DNA of 52,163 nt. It comes from Rhodocyclales bacterium (lineage in GTDB: Bacteria; Pseudomonadota; Gammaproteobacteria; Burkholderiales; Rhodocyclaceae). Below the pieces are notes generated by a model. That model ran no database searches, was not told the origin of the DNA, and saw nothing but the letters and a program-made list of their open reading frames with translations. The translations under genes were made by a program, and so were the position numbers. The first letter of the stretch is position 1. Every line of letters starts with the position of its first letter. The stretch is from positions 1 through 52,163 of the forward strand of contig JACRJA010000019.1 of assembly GCA_016235745.1 (NCBI GenBank), written 5' to 3'. Shown piece by piece: positions 17,180-25,712 of this stretch.

Positions 17180-18011
17180 CGTTCTGGATACGGCCTCACC
17201 CGAGCGCGACGCGCCGCTGCTCCTCCACCAGGACGAGCGGCTCGTCGCCGTTTTCAAGCCCTCGGGCTGGCTCGTCCATCCCACCGGGCTCGATCCGCGC
17301 GAATCCCGCGTGCTGCTGCGCTGGCTGCGCGATCGCCTCGGCCAGCGCGTCTTTCCCGTGCATCGCCTCGACAAACCGACCTCCGGGCCGGTGCTCTTCG
17401 CGCTCGATCCCTCTGCGGCCGCCGCCGTGGCGGCCGACTTCGCCGCCCGGCGCGTGGCGAAGCGCTACCTCGCCGTGGTGCGGGGACATCCTCCCGACAC
17501 CCTGACGATCGATCGGCCGCTGTCGCGCATCGCCCGCACCGTTGCCGGGCCGCGCGATGCCGACAAAGCGGCACGCACCGAGGTGCGACGTCTGGCGACG
17601 ATAGATCTGCCCTGGCCCAACGACCGCCACCCCACCAGCCGCTACGCGCTCGTGGCCTGCTATCCGGAGGGCGGACGCCAGCACCAGATTCGCCGCCACC
17701 TGCGCCACGCCAGCTATCCCCTCATCGGCGACACCACCTACGGTCACGGACTGCACAACCGCCTGTGGCGCGAACGCCTGGGCGTATCCCGCCTGCTGCT
17801 CACCTGCTGCGATCTGGCGGTGCGCCACCCCGAGGGAGGCTCGCCGCTCGTGCTGCACGCGCTCGATCCGGATTTCGCCACCCTCGCCCGCCGGATCGGC
17901 TGGGAAGAGGCGCTTTCCTGCATCGACGAACCACAGGAAGATGGTATGCTCACGGCGAAGATCGCCGCTCTGGCCAATGCCCCTGCACTCCTCCCGGAAG
18001 ACGACGCATGA
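17154..18011 (+). CDS. truC: TruC-like tRNA/rRNA pseudouridine synthase (285 aa)
   Basis: RluA-family enzyme that isomerises a uridine, probably U65 of tRNA if it is a true Tru[12 protein letters not shown] and the catalytic [11 protein letters not shown] motif (Asp about residue 73) are clear, followed by [23 protein letters not shown] and [11 protein letters not shown]. There is no N-terminal S4 domain, as in TruC. The start is uncertain: the only initiation-type codon upstream of the conserved region is a TTG at 17154 inside sodB, so the protein may depend on translation reaching the end of sodB. Residues after about 255 are a non-conserved tail. It overlaps tal by four bases. Confidence 0.8.
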   Translation: MRSATTPPDVLDTASPERDAPLLLHQDERLVAVFKPSGWLVHPTGLDPRESRVLLRWLRDRLGQRVFPVHRLDKPTSGPVLFALDPSAAAAVAADFAARRVAKRYLAVVRGHPPDTLTIDRPLSRIARTVAGPRDADKAARTEVRRLATIDLPWPNDRHPTSRYALVACYPEGGRQHQIRRHLRHASYPLIGDTTYGHGLHNRLWRERLGVSRLLLTCCDLAVRHPEGGSPLVLHALDPDFATLARRIGWEEALSCIDEPQEDGMLTAKIAALANAPALLPEDDA

Positions 18012-19090
18012 CCCGAACCGTGCTGCATGACCTCCTCAAACTCGGTCAACAGATCTGGCTCGACAGCCTCTCGCGCGACCTCCTCGACGGCGGGCAGCTC
18101 GCCCGTCTGCTGGAGGCGGGCGTGAGCGGCATCACCACCAATCCGGCCATCTTCGAAAACGCCATCGCCAAGAGCCCCACCTATCGTGGAGAAGTCGAGG
18201 CGCTGCGCCGCTGCGCCCTCGCCCCCTGGGAGAGGCTCGAACGGCTCACCTTCGCCGACGTGCGCCGCGCCTGCGATCTGCTCCTTCCTCTATGGCAAGA
18301 ATCGGCCGGCGAGCGCGGCTACGTGAGCCTGGAAGTAGACCCCGAGCTCGCGCCCGACGCCGCCGGCACGATCGCCGCCGCCCGGCGGGTGCATGCCGCG
18401 ATCGAACGTCCCAATCTGCTCGTCAAGATCCCCGGCACCGCCGCCGGTGCCCAGGCCCTGGAGACGCTCGTCGCCGAGGGGATCAACGTCAACGTGACGC
18501 TGCTCTTCTCGCGCACGCAGTACCGCCGCGTGGCCGAAGCCTATCGGCGGGGCCTCGAGCAGCGTCAAGCCGCCGGCCGGCCGCTTGCGCTGATTTTCGG
18601 GGTGGCGAGCCTTTTCCTCTCGCGGCTCGACACGGCGGTGGATGCGCTGCTGGCCGAGCGTGCGCCCGAACACCCCGAATGGCAGGGCAAGACCGCGGTG
18701 GCCTTCGCCAAGCTCGCCTACCAGGATTTCCGGCGCCATTTCGACGAAGCATCGTTTGGCGTGCTGCGCCGCGCCGGAGCCCGGGTGCAGCAGCCGCTGT
18801 GGGCGAGCACCAGCACCAAGAACCCCGCTTATCCGGATCTGCTCTACGTGGAACCGCTGGTGGGGCGGGAAACGGTCAATACCCTGCCCGAAGCGACGCT
18901 CACGGCGCTGCTCGACCACGGCCAGGCGCGCGGCGCGACGATCCTCGAAGAGGTCGACGCCGCCCAGGCGCACTGGGCGCGGCTCGCCCGCCTCGACATC
19001 GACCCCGAGGCGATCGGCGAGGCGCTGCAGCAGCAAGGCCTGACCCAGTTCGAGGCCGCGCAGCGGCGGCTCCTCGCGCTCCTTGCCTGA
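18008..19090 (+). CDS. tal: Transaldolase (360 aa)
   Basis: Pentose-phosphate-pathway enzyme moving a dihydroxyacetone unit between sugar phosphates. Motifs include SGITTNPAIFENAI, the Schiff-base lysine K140 in NLLVKIPGTAAG, NVNVTLLFS and WASTSTKNPAYPDLLYV. The length and the NPAIFE/TSTKNPAY pattern place it in the longer Tal subfamily found in cyanobacteria, actinobacteria and many betaproteobacteria. The ATG at 18008 overlaps the preceding stop (ATGA); the frame's longer upstream reading only shadows the pseudouridine synthase. Confidence 0.95.
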   Translation: MTRTVLHDLLKLGQQIWLDSLSRDLLDGGQLARLLEAGVSGITTNPAIFENAIAKSPTYRGEVEALRRCALAPWERLERLTFADVRRACDLLLPLWQESAGERGYVSLEVDPELAPDAAGTIAAARRVHAAIERPNLLVKIPGTAAGAQALETLVAEGINVNVTLLFSRTQYRRVAEAYRRGLEQRQAAGRPLALIFGVASLFLSRLDTAVDALLAERAPEHPEWQGKTAVAFAKLAYQDFRRHFDEASFGVLRRAGARVQQPLWASTSTKNPAYPDLLYVEPLVGRETVNTLPEATLTALLDHGQARGATILEEVDAAQAHWARLARLDIDPEAIGEALQQQGLTQFEAAQRRLLALLA

Positions 19091-19097
19091 AACGAAA

Positions 19098-19118
19098 GCG
19101 GCGGGACCCGCCCGCCGC
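19098..19118 (-). terminator. Terminator between tal and cheA
   Basis: A perfect GC-rich 8-bp stem GCGGCGGG/CCCGCCGC with a 5-base loop lies between the convergent tal and cheA stops. Read on the minus strand it is followed by TTTCGTTT, so it best serves the chemotaxis operon. Confidence 0.75.
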
Positions 19119-19145
19119 CTTCACCTACCGCGCTTCATTGTTGCT

Positions 19146-21038
19146 TCAAGCAGGGGCGAGCGCCTTCTTCGCTTCGAGCGACGCCTTGCTCACCCCCCTG
19201 GTGCCGGTGCCGGTCTCGAAGAGCTCCTTCATGTCGAGGATCAGCACGATCTGGCCATTCGAGAGGATGGTCACGCCCGCCACGCCTTTGGGACGGAAAT
19301 CCTCCAGCGACTTGATCACCGCGTCCTCGCGACCGGCGAAGGTGTCGATGCCCAGAATGAAGGAGAATTCGGCCATCTGCATGAGCACCCCATAGGCCGG
19401 GGCACGTTCCAGCGTCCAGTTGAGCAGGTTCGCCAGCGGCAAAATCGGCAGCACCTCGCCGCGCACGAAGAGCGTCGCTCGCCCGCCGACCTCACGCACT
19501 TCGTCAAGATGGATCGGCAGGATCTCGCGCACCATGGAAAGCGGCACGGCGAAGGGTTGATCGCCCATACGCACCAGCAGCACCGGCAAGATCGCCAGCG
19601 TGAGCGGCAGGTTGATGACGAAGGTGGTGCCGCGCCCGACTTCGGAGCGCACGTCGATGGTGCCGTTGAGCTTGGTGATGTTGGTGCGCACCACGTCGGT
19701 GCCCACCCCGCGGCCGGAGACGTCGGAAACGCGATCGGCCATGGAGAAACCGGGCAGGAAAATGAGGTTCAGGCTCTGGCGCTCGTCGAGACTGTTGGCC
19801 TCTTCCGGCGTGATGAGCCCTTTCTCCACCGCCTTGGCACGGATCTTCTCGGGGTCCATGCCGCGGCCATCGTCGGCGACGATGATGACGATGTGATCCC
19901 CTTCCTGCTTGGCGGCCAGCGTCACCGTCCCCTGAGGCGGCTTGCCCACCCCGATTCGCTGCTCGGGCATCTCGATGCCGTGGTCGACGGCGTTGCGGAT
20001 GAGGTGGATGAGCGGGTCGGAGAGATCCTCGATCATGGTCTTGTCGATCTCGGTCTCTTCCCCTTGGATGACGAGCTCGACCTCCTTGCCCAGCTGGCGC
20101 GCAAGGTCGCGCGCGATGCGGGGATACTTCTGGAAGAGGCGCCCGATCGGCTGCATGCGCGTCTTCATGACGGCATTTTGCAGGTCGGAGACGAGGAGGT
20201 CGAGCTGATTCACCGCCACGTCGAGCGCATGCAGGGTATCCGGGTCGGTCTTGCCCGAGAGAATGTCGCTCCTGAGGGCCGTGAGGCGATTTTTGGTGAG
20301 CCCGATCTCGCCGGCGAGGTTGAGCACCTGATCGAGCCGGGCGGTATCGACGCGGATGGCCGTTTCGCGCTGCACCGTTTCCTTGCGCGCGAGCGGCGCC
20401 ACCGACCGCCGGGCCGCGGCCACGGGTACGGCAGCCCGCCCCTTTCCTTCGTCCGATTTTCCGTTGGCCTCGTCGCCGGGCGGGGCAGCCGATCCCCCGG
20501 CGCCCGAGGGCGACTTCGCGGAGGATGCGCCCGAGCCGGCCACGACGGCGTGCAGCGTCTCCCAGTCCGGTTCGGCCGCGCCCGCCTGCTGCGCGCCGGC
20601 GGGGGGGGGTTCACCCGCTGCCGAGGCGTCACCGCCTCGTTCCAGCTTGCCGGCGATGGCGAGCCGCAGGCGCTCGAGCAGCCGAGGATCGGCCGACGGC
20701 GGCTGGACGCTGCGCTCCAGATAACCGAACATCTCGCGCACCGCCGCCGTGGCTTCGAGAATCACGTCCATCAGCGCCTGGCTCAGGTACAGCTCGCCGT
20801 TGCGCAGCTTGTCGAAGAGGTTTTCGGTCAGATGGCACAGGGTGACGAGCTCCTGCGCTCCGAGGAAACCCGCCCCGCCCTTGATGGTGTGAAACCCGCG
20901 GAAAATCTCGTTCAAAAGCGCCCGGTCTTCGGGGTTGCGCTCGAGTTCGACGAGCTTGTTGTCGACCCCCGAGAGCAGATCCTCGGCCTCGACGAGAAAA
21001 TCCTGCAATAGATCCTGCATTCCGGCAAAGTCGCTCAC
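19146..21038 (-). CDS. cheA: Chemotaxis histidine kinase CheA, apparently lacking P2 (630 aa)
   Basis: Kinase that passes phosphate from receptor arrays to CheY. The Hpt domain (about 1-110) has the phospho-acceptor His in FRGFHTIKGGAGF at H50. P3 dimerisation (about 220-290), the P4 ATPase with HLIRNAVDHGIE, DDGRGMD and GRGVGTDVV, and the P5 CheW-like regulatory domain (about 478-615) follow. Between residues 115 and 218 only an Ala/Pro/Gly/Ser-rich linker is seen where the CheY-binding P2 domain would be. The GTG start at 21038 is preferred because AGGAGG lies six bases upstream and the protein then begins MSDFAGMQDLLQDF like relatives; an ATG two codons earlier touches that ribosome site. 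Last gene of the che operon. Confidence 0.95.
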   Translation of the reverse strand: MSDFAGMQDLLQDFLVEAEDLLSGVDNKLVELERNPEDRALLNEIFRGFHTIKGGAGFLGAQELVTLCHLTENLFDKLRNGELYLSQALMDVILEATAAVREMFGYLERSVQPPSADPRLLERLRLAIAGKLERGGDASAAGEPPPAGAQQAGAAEPDWETLHAVVAGSGASSAKSPSGAGGSAAPPGDEANGKSDEGKGRAAVPVAAARRSVAPLARKETVQRETAIRVDTARLDQVLNLAGEIGLTKNRLTALRSDILSGKTDPDTLHALDVAVNQLDLLVSDLQNAVMKTRMQPIGRLFQKYPRIARDLARQLGKEVELVIQGEETEIDKTMIEDLSDPLIHLIRNAVDHGIEMPEQRIGVGKPPQGTVTLAAKQEGDHIVIIVADDGRGMDPEKIRAKAVEKGLITPEEANSLDERQSLNLIFLPGFSMADRVSDVSGRGVGTDVVRTNITKLNGTIDVRSEVGRGTTFVINLPLTLAILPVLLVRMGDQPFAVPLSMVREILPIHLDEVREVGGRATLFVRGEVLPILPLANLLNWTLERAPAYGVLMQMAEFSFILGIDTFAGREDAVIKSLEDFRPKGVAGVTILSNGQIVLILDMKELFETGTGTRGVSKASLEAKKALAPA

Positions 21039-21071
21039 GGCCATCCTCCTTGACTGGTTGCCGGGGCCAGC

Positions 21072-21932
21072 TCAAAAGCCCAGGCTCTTCAACAAATCGT
21101 CCACCTCTTCCTGCGAGGTGATCACTCCTTCCTTGCGCGTATCGATGACCGGCCCGTTCATCAGCGAGACTTCGACCGCCTTCTTCGGCCGCGCTTCCTC
21201 CGGGATGGCCTCGATGAGGATCTGCAGCAATTCCGTCTCGATGCGGCCGACGATCTCGATCACTTTCTTGATCACCTGGCCGGTGAGATCCTGGAAATCC
21301 TGCGCCATCATGATTTCCATGAGCTGCTGGGTCGTCGCGCGCGAGGTGTCGGTCGCATCGGCGAGGAAAGCCCGCGTGTCGTGGGCAAGCTCACGGAATT
21401 CCTGCGGCGAGAGGCGGTTGGCGAAGAGATCGTCCCAGCGCTTCTTCAGGGTCTCGGCCTTCTCGGTGAGCGACTTCTGCAGGGGGATGGCGATGTCGGT
21501 GGCGTTGAGTACGCGCGAGGCGGCCTGTTCGGTCATCTGGGCGATGTAGTGCAGGCGCTGGCGCGCATCGGGCACGGCCTGGGCCGCCTCGGCAATGACC
21601 GTCTCGCAGCCCAGCTCCGTGAGCGCCTCGTGCAGCTGGCGTGCCACCTTACCCAGGCGCTGGACGAGTTCGTCGTGCGGCACGAGGGAGGACGCTGGCG
21701 CCGGCGCGTGTGCCTCCCGGGTCGCATCTTCTGCGCCGGCGCTGAACTGCTGCGCCACGGCGTCGAAGAGCGCCTGCAGCTCGTCGCTGTCTCCTTGCGC
21801 CGGCTCGTCGGGCTCCGACACGCTGCCCGCCGAACCGACGATGCTGTCAAAGAGCGCCTGCAGCTCGTCGTTGTCGCCGCTCGGGCCGGTTTGGCGCTCT
21901 GGGGAACGCTCATCAGGCATTTTCTTGCTCAT
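21072..21932 (-). CDS. cheZ: Protein phosphatase CheZ with duplicated N-terminal motif (286 aa)
   Basis: Dephosphorylates CheY-P. The central four-helix bundle carries the conserved [20 protein letters not shown] segment with the catalytic Gln and Asp. The C-terminal [14 protein letters not shown] is the standard CheY-tethering helix. Ahead of the bundle, DELQALFD occurs twice (residues 22-29 and 50-57) in acidic, disordered surroundings. This is encoded by an exact 20-bp DNA repeat 84 bases apart. At 286 residues it is longer than the 214-residue E. coli protein, mainly through this N-terminal part. It overlaps cheY by four bases. Confidence 0.93.
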   Translation of the reverse strand: MSKKMPDERSPERQTGPSGDNDELQALFDSIVGSAGSVSEPDEPAQGDSDELQALFDAVAQQFSAGAEDATREAHAPAPASSLVPHDELVQRLGKVARQLHEALTELGCETVIAEAAQAVPDARQRLHYIAQMTEQAASRVLNATDIAIPLQKSLTEKAETLKKRWDDLFANRLSPQEFRELAHDTRAFLADATDTSRATTQQLMEIMMAQDFQDLTGQVIKKVIEIVGRIETELLQILIEAIPEEARPKKAVEVSLMNGPVIDTRKEGVITSQEEVDDLLKSLGF

Positions 21933-22342
21933 TGCGCCGATCCTCCGGCCGGTTTCTTGCCCATTTTCTCGAAAATTCGGTCGATTTTCTCGGCCAGCAC
22001 CGCCGCGGTGAAGGGCTTGACGATGTAGCCCGAAGCCCCGGCTTGCGCTGCGGCGATGATGTTCTCTTTCTTCGCCTCGGCGGTGACCATGAGCACCGGC
22101 AGGTGCTTGAGCTTGTCGCTGCTGCGGATCTTGCGCAGCAGCGTCAGCCCGTCCATGTTGGGCATGTTCCAGTCGGTGATGACGAAATCGTAGGGCTGCG
22201 ATTCGAGCTTGTGCAGCGCCGCCACCCCGTCCTCGGCCTCGTCGACATTCGTATAGCCCAGCTCCTTCAAGAGGTTGCGCAGGATACGACGCATCGTCGA
22301 GAAATCATCCACGACCAGGAAGCGCGTCTTGTCGTCCGCCAT
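21929..22342 (-). CDS. cheY: Chemotaxis response regulator CheY (137 aa)
   Basis: Single receiver domain that binds the flagellar switch when phosphorylated. The acidic pocket is [10 protein letters not shown], the phospho-acceptor is Asp in [13 protein letters not shown], the switch Thr lies in [12 protein letters not shown], and the Lys in [11 protein letters not shown]. The ATG at 22342 has GGAG nine bases upstream. It is translationally coupled to cheZ, so the activator and its phosphatase are made together. Confidence 0.97.
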   Translation of the reverse strand: MADDKTRFLVVDDFSTMRRILRNLLKELGYTNVDEAEDGVAALHKLESQPYDFVITDWNMPNMDGLTLLRKIRSSDKLKHLPVLMVTAEAKKENIIAAAQAGASGYIVKPFTAAVLAEKIDRIFEKMGKKPAGGSAQ

Positions 22343-22365
22343 CAAATATTCTCCGTCGTTCTCGT

Positions 22366-23352
22366 TCAGCGAATCAGCAGCGGCCGCAGCGTCTCGGCCA
22401 GCATCTGCGCATCGAATTTTTCCACGTAGCCATCGACCCCCACGCGCTCACCCATGGCGCGGTTGGCCTGCGAGGTGAGCGAAGAATACATGATGACGGG
22501 AATGCCGTCGAAGCGGGGGTCGGCCTTGATGTTCTTGGTGAGCACGTAGCCGTCCATCTCGGGCATCTCGGCGTCGGTGAGGATCACGTCGAGCTGCTCG
22601 CGCAGCGGTGTGCCGGTCTGCTCGGCGAAATTGGCCATGCTCTGCAACCGCTCCCAGGCCTCTTTACCGGTGTTGGCATGCGTATGCTTGACGGCGAGCT
22701 TGTCGAGTACCTCAGCGATCTTCTTGCGCGCCACGCCCGAATCATCGACGAAGAAGACGTGCCGCCGATGACCGTCGGGGATCGGCAGGATGACGCCCAC
22801 CACCGCCTCGCCGAAAGTCTTGGCGAGTATTGCCTCGACGTCGATGATCGACACCAGCCGCCCGTCTGGCAGCTCAGTAATGGAGGTGATCATGCCGTGC
22901 ACCTGGGATGAAACGTTTTCCGGCTCGCGCACCCGCGACCACTCGACGCGAATGATGCGATCGACCGCCTCGACCAAGAACCCCAAGGTCTTACCACAGT
23001 ATTCGGCCACCATCATCGCCGGAGCGATGCGATCGTCCATGGGCGCGAGCTCCATCACCTTGGCGAGCGACACCACCGGGATCACGTTGCCGCGCAGGCT
23101 CACCAGCCCCTCTACTCCAGGCGGTACGTTGGGTGCGCGCGTGATGAAGGGCGTGGCCATCACCTCGCGCACCTTGAAGACGTTGATGCCGAAGGTCTCG
23201 GACGTCCCGAGGGAAAAGAGCAGGATCTCGAAACGGTTCGAGCCGGCAAGCCCCGCGCGCGCCTCGATCTCCTCGAAACGATCGGTTCTGCGGTCGAGTT
23301 CGGAATCGACCAGTTCCGGTTCGATCACCGTGGGTTCGGACGCATTGGCCAT
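22366..23352 (-). CDS. cheV: CheV coupling protein, copy 1 (328 aa)
   Basis: CheW-like domain (about 30-185; [48 protein letters not shown]) joined to a receiver domain (about 200-325) with intact residues: [29 protein letters not shown] and YVEKFD. It couples receptors to CheA and can be phosphorylated. The start has AGGAGGG upstream. It is adjacent to and clearly paralogous with the next CheV, but has an extra acidic N-terminal 25 residues. Confidence 0.94.
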   Translation of the reverse strand: MANASEPTVIEPELVDSELDRRTDRFEEIEARAGLAGSNRFEILLFSLGTSETFGINVFKVREVMATPFITRAPNVPPGVEGLVSLRGNVIPVVSLAKVMELAPMDDRIAPAMMVAEYCGKTLGFLVEAVDRIIRVEWSRVREPENVSSQVHGMITSITELPDGRLVSIIDVEAILAKTFGEAVVGVILPIPDGHRRHVFFVDDSGVARKKIAEVLDKLAVKHTHANTGKEAWERLQSMANFAEQTGTPLREQLDVILTDAEMPEMDGYVLTKNIKADPRFDGIPVIMYSSLTSQANRAMGERVGVDGYVEKFDAQMLAETLRPLLIR

Positions 23353-23353
23353 C

Positions 23354-24328
23354 TCAGCCCTCCTTGGCGGTTTGCTGGCGTTTGGTGAACAGGCGCTGCA
23401 GCGCCTCGGCGAGTTCGCGCGGATGGAACTTGGGGACGTACTCATCGACCCCCACCGATTTGCCTAGATACTGGTTCTGCATACCGGAGAGCGAAGAATG
23501 CATCAGCACCGGCACGCTGGCAAGGCGCCGGTCGGACTTGATCTTTTTCGTGAGGATGAAGCCGTCCATCTCCGGCATCTCGATGTCGGTGATCATGGCG
23601 CTGACGAAATCGGTGATCGGCCGCCCGGTGAGCTTGGCACGCTCGGCAGCCTTCTCTAGGTTTTCCCAGGCGATGCGTCCGTTGACCGCGCCCACGTAGC
23701 GCACCCCCATTTTCTGCAAAGTGCGCTCGATCTGCTCGCGCGCCACCGAGGAATCGTCGGCGAAATACACGGTGTATTTGTCCCCGTCGGGCAGCGGCTC
23801 GATGCCGGCGTAGAGGTCCTGGGCCTCGTCATACTTGGTGATGTCCGAGAGCACCCGCTCCACGTCGAGCAGCATCACCAGGCGCCCGTCGGGCAGTTCG
23901 GTGACCGCGGTCACCAGGCCGCCCGTCTTGGCGGTGAGCATCTCAGGCGGCACGCGGATCTGCGACCAGTCGAGCCGCAGGATGGTGTCGACCGACTCGA
24001 CCAGGAACCCCTGCACCTTGCCGTTGTATTCGGTGATGATCATGATGTTGCGCTCGCTGCCGGGCTCCACCCCGACGTATTCGCCCAGATCGACCACCGG
24101 CACGAGCACTCCGCGCAGGCTCACCACCCCTTTGACCGCCGCAGGCATGTCGGGCGCGGCGGTGATGGGCGGAGTCTTCATCACCTCGCGCACCTTGAAC
24201 ACGTTGATGCCGTAGGTTTCACGCCGCTGGGTGACCTTGCTCACGCCGAGCGTGAAGAGCAGGATCTCCAGCTTGTTGGTGCCGGCGAGCTTGGTGCGCT
24301 CGTCGATGCGTTTGAGCAGGTCGGACAT
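23354..24328 (-). CDS. cheV: CheV coupling protein, copy 2 (324 aa)
   Basis: First gene of the che operon. The CheW-like domain (about 5-165; [31 protein letters not shown]) precedes a receiver domain (about 185-315) with VYFADDSSVARE, MITDIEMPEMDGF, LMHSSLSGM and YVPKFHP, so phosphorylation residues are present. It is one base from the next cheV. With no cheW in the block, the two CheV proteins are the visible candidates for receptor-kinase coupling. A FliA-type promoter lies 33 bases upstream. Confidence 0.95.
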   Translation of the reverse strand: MSDLLKRIDERTKLAGTNKLEILLFTLGVSKVTQRRETYGINVFKVREVMKTPPITAAPDMPAAVKGVVSLRGVLVPVVDLGEYVGVEPGSERNIMIITEYNGKVQGFLVESVDTILRLDWSQIRVPPEMLTAKTGGLVTAVTELPDGRLVMLLDVERVLSDITKYDEAQDLYAGIEPLPDGDKYTVYFADDSSVAREQIERTLQKMGVRYVGAVNGRIAWENLEKAAERAKLTGRPITDFVSAMITDIEMPEMDGFILTKKIKSDRRLASVPVLMHSSLSGMQNQYLGKSVGVDEYVPKFHPRELAEALQRLFTKRQQTAKEG

Positions 24329-24360
24329 CGCGCCACTCCGATTCGATCTTGGTATCGTAT

Positions 24361-24388
24361 GTTACGGCAGCTCACGCTCGAAACTTTA
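24361..24388 (-). promoter_or_regulatory. FliA (sigma-28) promoter for the cheV-cheV-cheY-cheZ-cheA operon
   Basis: On the minus strand TAAAGTTT (24388-24381) is followed, 15 bases after TAAAG, by GCCGTAAC (24368-24361). This closely matches the sigma-28 consensus TAAA-N15-GCCGATAA. It would start a message about 25 bases before the cheV ATG. Another GCCGTAAT lies at 24401-24394 on the same strand but lacks a TAAA partner. Confidence 0.75.
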
Positions 24389-24423
24389 GCCAAATTACGG
24401 CATTTTTTTCCATCTATTTTCCC

Positions 24424-24451
24424 TCAAGTCACATGCCTACTTTGCCGTAAT
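24424..24451 (+). promoter_or_regulatory. FliA (sigma-28) promoter for the chemoreceptor gene
   Basis: TCAAG, then 15 bases, then GCCGTAAT on the plus strand. TCAAG-N15-GCCGATAA is the common form in beta- and gammaproteobacteria. The start point would be near 24459, 30 bases before the ATG. It is divergent from, and 35 bases away from, the promoter of the che operon. Confidence 0.7.
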
Positions 24452-24488
24452 ATACATGCCAAGCCTAAGATGAACGAGGAGAACCCCC

Positions 24489-25712
24489 ATGTTATTCGGC
24501 CACAACAAAGAGCGCCTGCAGGAGCTCCAAACCCGCGTCAACACTCTGGAAGAAGAGATCCGGCGCAAGGAGAGCGAGCTCTCCACCCTGCGCCGTCAGC
24601 TCGAAGAAGCCCAGGCCGAAGCGGATCGCTGCCGCTGGGAGAGCGACTCCATGCGCCGCGTGAGCGTGGAATTCAAGGCGTTTCACGCCTCCCTCGGCCA
24701 CGTCCAGGGCAGCGTCGCTACCCTGGCGCAGCGTAGCGAGGAAGACCGGCAAACCGCCGAGCAGGCGTTTGCGCGCGCCGAAGTGAGCCGCGAGGCGGCC
24801 GAAGCCATCGCCCAGAGCCTGCGCCGCCTCACCGAGCGCTCCCAGAGCGCGGCGCAGAAAGTCGGCGCGCTCGATGCGCGGGCGCAGGAGATCACCGGCA
24901 TCGTCAACCTCATCCGCGAGATCGCCGACCAGACGAACCTGCTCGCCTTGAACGCGGCCATCGAGGCGGCGCGCGCCGGCGAGCAGGGGCGCGGCTTCGC
25001 CGTGGTGGCCGACGAGGTCCGCAAACTGGCCGAGCGCACGGCGGTGGCCACTGCCGACATCTCGCGCCTCGTCGAGCAGATCCGCAGCGACAGCGGCTCG
25101 AGCCGTGAGGCCATGGGCGAGCTGGCGCAAGAATCCAGCCGGCTCAGCGAAGAGGGCGAGAAAGCGGTGCAGGAAGTGGGGGCGCTCGAAGGGCTCGTCG
25201 AAGCCCTCGAGCGCTCGGCCGGATTGTCGGCGCTGCGCAGCTTCTGCGAGCTCGCCAAGATCGACCACATCCTCTACAAGTTCGCCGTGTACCAAGTGCT
25301 GCTCGGGGTGAGCGACAAGCCGGCGGCGGAATTCGCCAGTCATCAAAACTGCCGCCTCGGGCGCTGGTACTACGAAGGGCGCGGCAAGGAGTGCTTCAGC
25401 GGTTTTCCCGGCTATCGCGAGATCGAACGGCCGCATCGCGCGGTACACGAGGCGGCCCAGGAAGCTTTTGCGGCGCTGGCGAAAAAGGATATCGAGCGCA
25501 TGGTGGAGGCGGCGCACCGCATGGAACTCGCCAGCCAGGAAGTCATGGAGGGGCTCGACCGGCTGGTGGATGGTGCGGAAAAGAATGCCGAGCTGCTTGC
25601 CTGCGCCAAAGGCGGGGAGGCGGCGCGCCCCGAGCGCGCGCCGCTCAGTGGCGCGCCCCAAACGCCTGCCGGGCCGACACCGCCCGCACAATCGCCGGCC
25701 CGATCTCGCTAA
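24489..25712 (+). CDS. Soluble chemoreceptor with C-terminal zinc-binding CZB domain (407 aa)
   Basis: Cytoplasmic methyl-accepting chemotaxis protein: no transmembrane helix. Residues 1-60 form a coiled coil. The signalling hairpin tip is [21 protein letters not shown] with [18 protein letters not shown] (143-184). The C-terminal CZB domain keeps the His/Cys set in KIDHILYKF (H260), [11 protein letters not shown] (C288) and PHRAVH (H316, H320). CZB receptors such as TlpD bind zinc and can sense oxidants through the Cys. It lacks the C-terminal NWETF-type tether for CheR. The last 23 codons, an Ala/Pro-rich tail, overlap the end of the opposing cheR-cheB gene. RBS GAGGAG is present. Confidence 0.93.
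   Translation: MLFGHNKERLQELQTRVNTLEEEIRRKESELSTLRRQLEEAQAEADRCRWESDSMRRVSVEFKAFHASLGHVQGSVATLAQRSEEDRQTAEQAFARAEVSREAAEAIAQSLRRLTERSQSAAQKVGALDARAQEITGIVNLIREIADQTNLLALNAAIEAARAGEQGRGFAVVADEVRKLAERTAVATADISRLVEQIRSDSGSSREAMGELAQESSRLSEEGEKAVQEVGALEGLVEALERSAGLSALRSFCELAKIDHILYKFAVYQVLLGVSDKPAAEFASHQNCRLGRWYYEGRGKECFSGFPGYREIERPHRAVHEAAQEAFAALAKKDIERMVEAAHRMELASQEVMEGLDRLVDGAEKNAELLACAKGGEAARPERAPLSGAPQTPAGPTPPAQSPARSR

Noticed and set aside
22343-22345. TTG start one codon upstream for cheY
   Set aside because: The ATG at 22342 has the better-spaced GGAG site and matches CheY N-termini.
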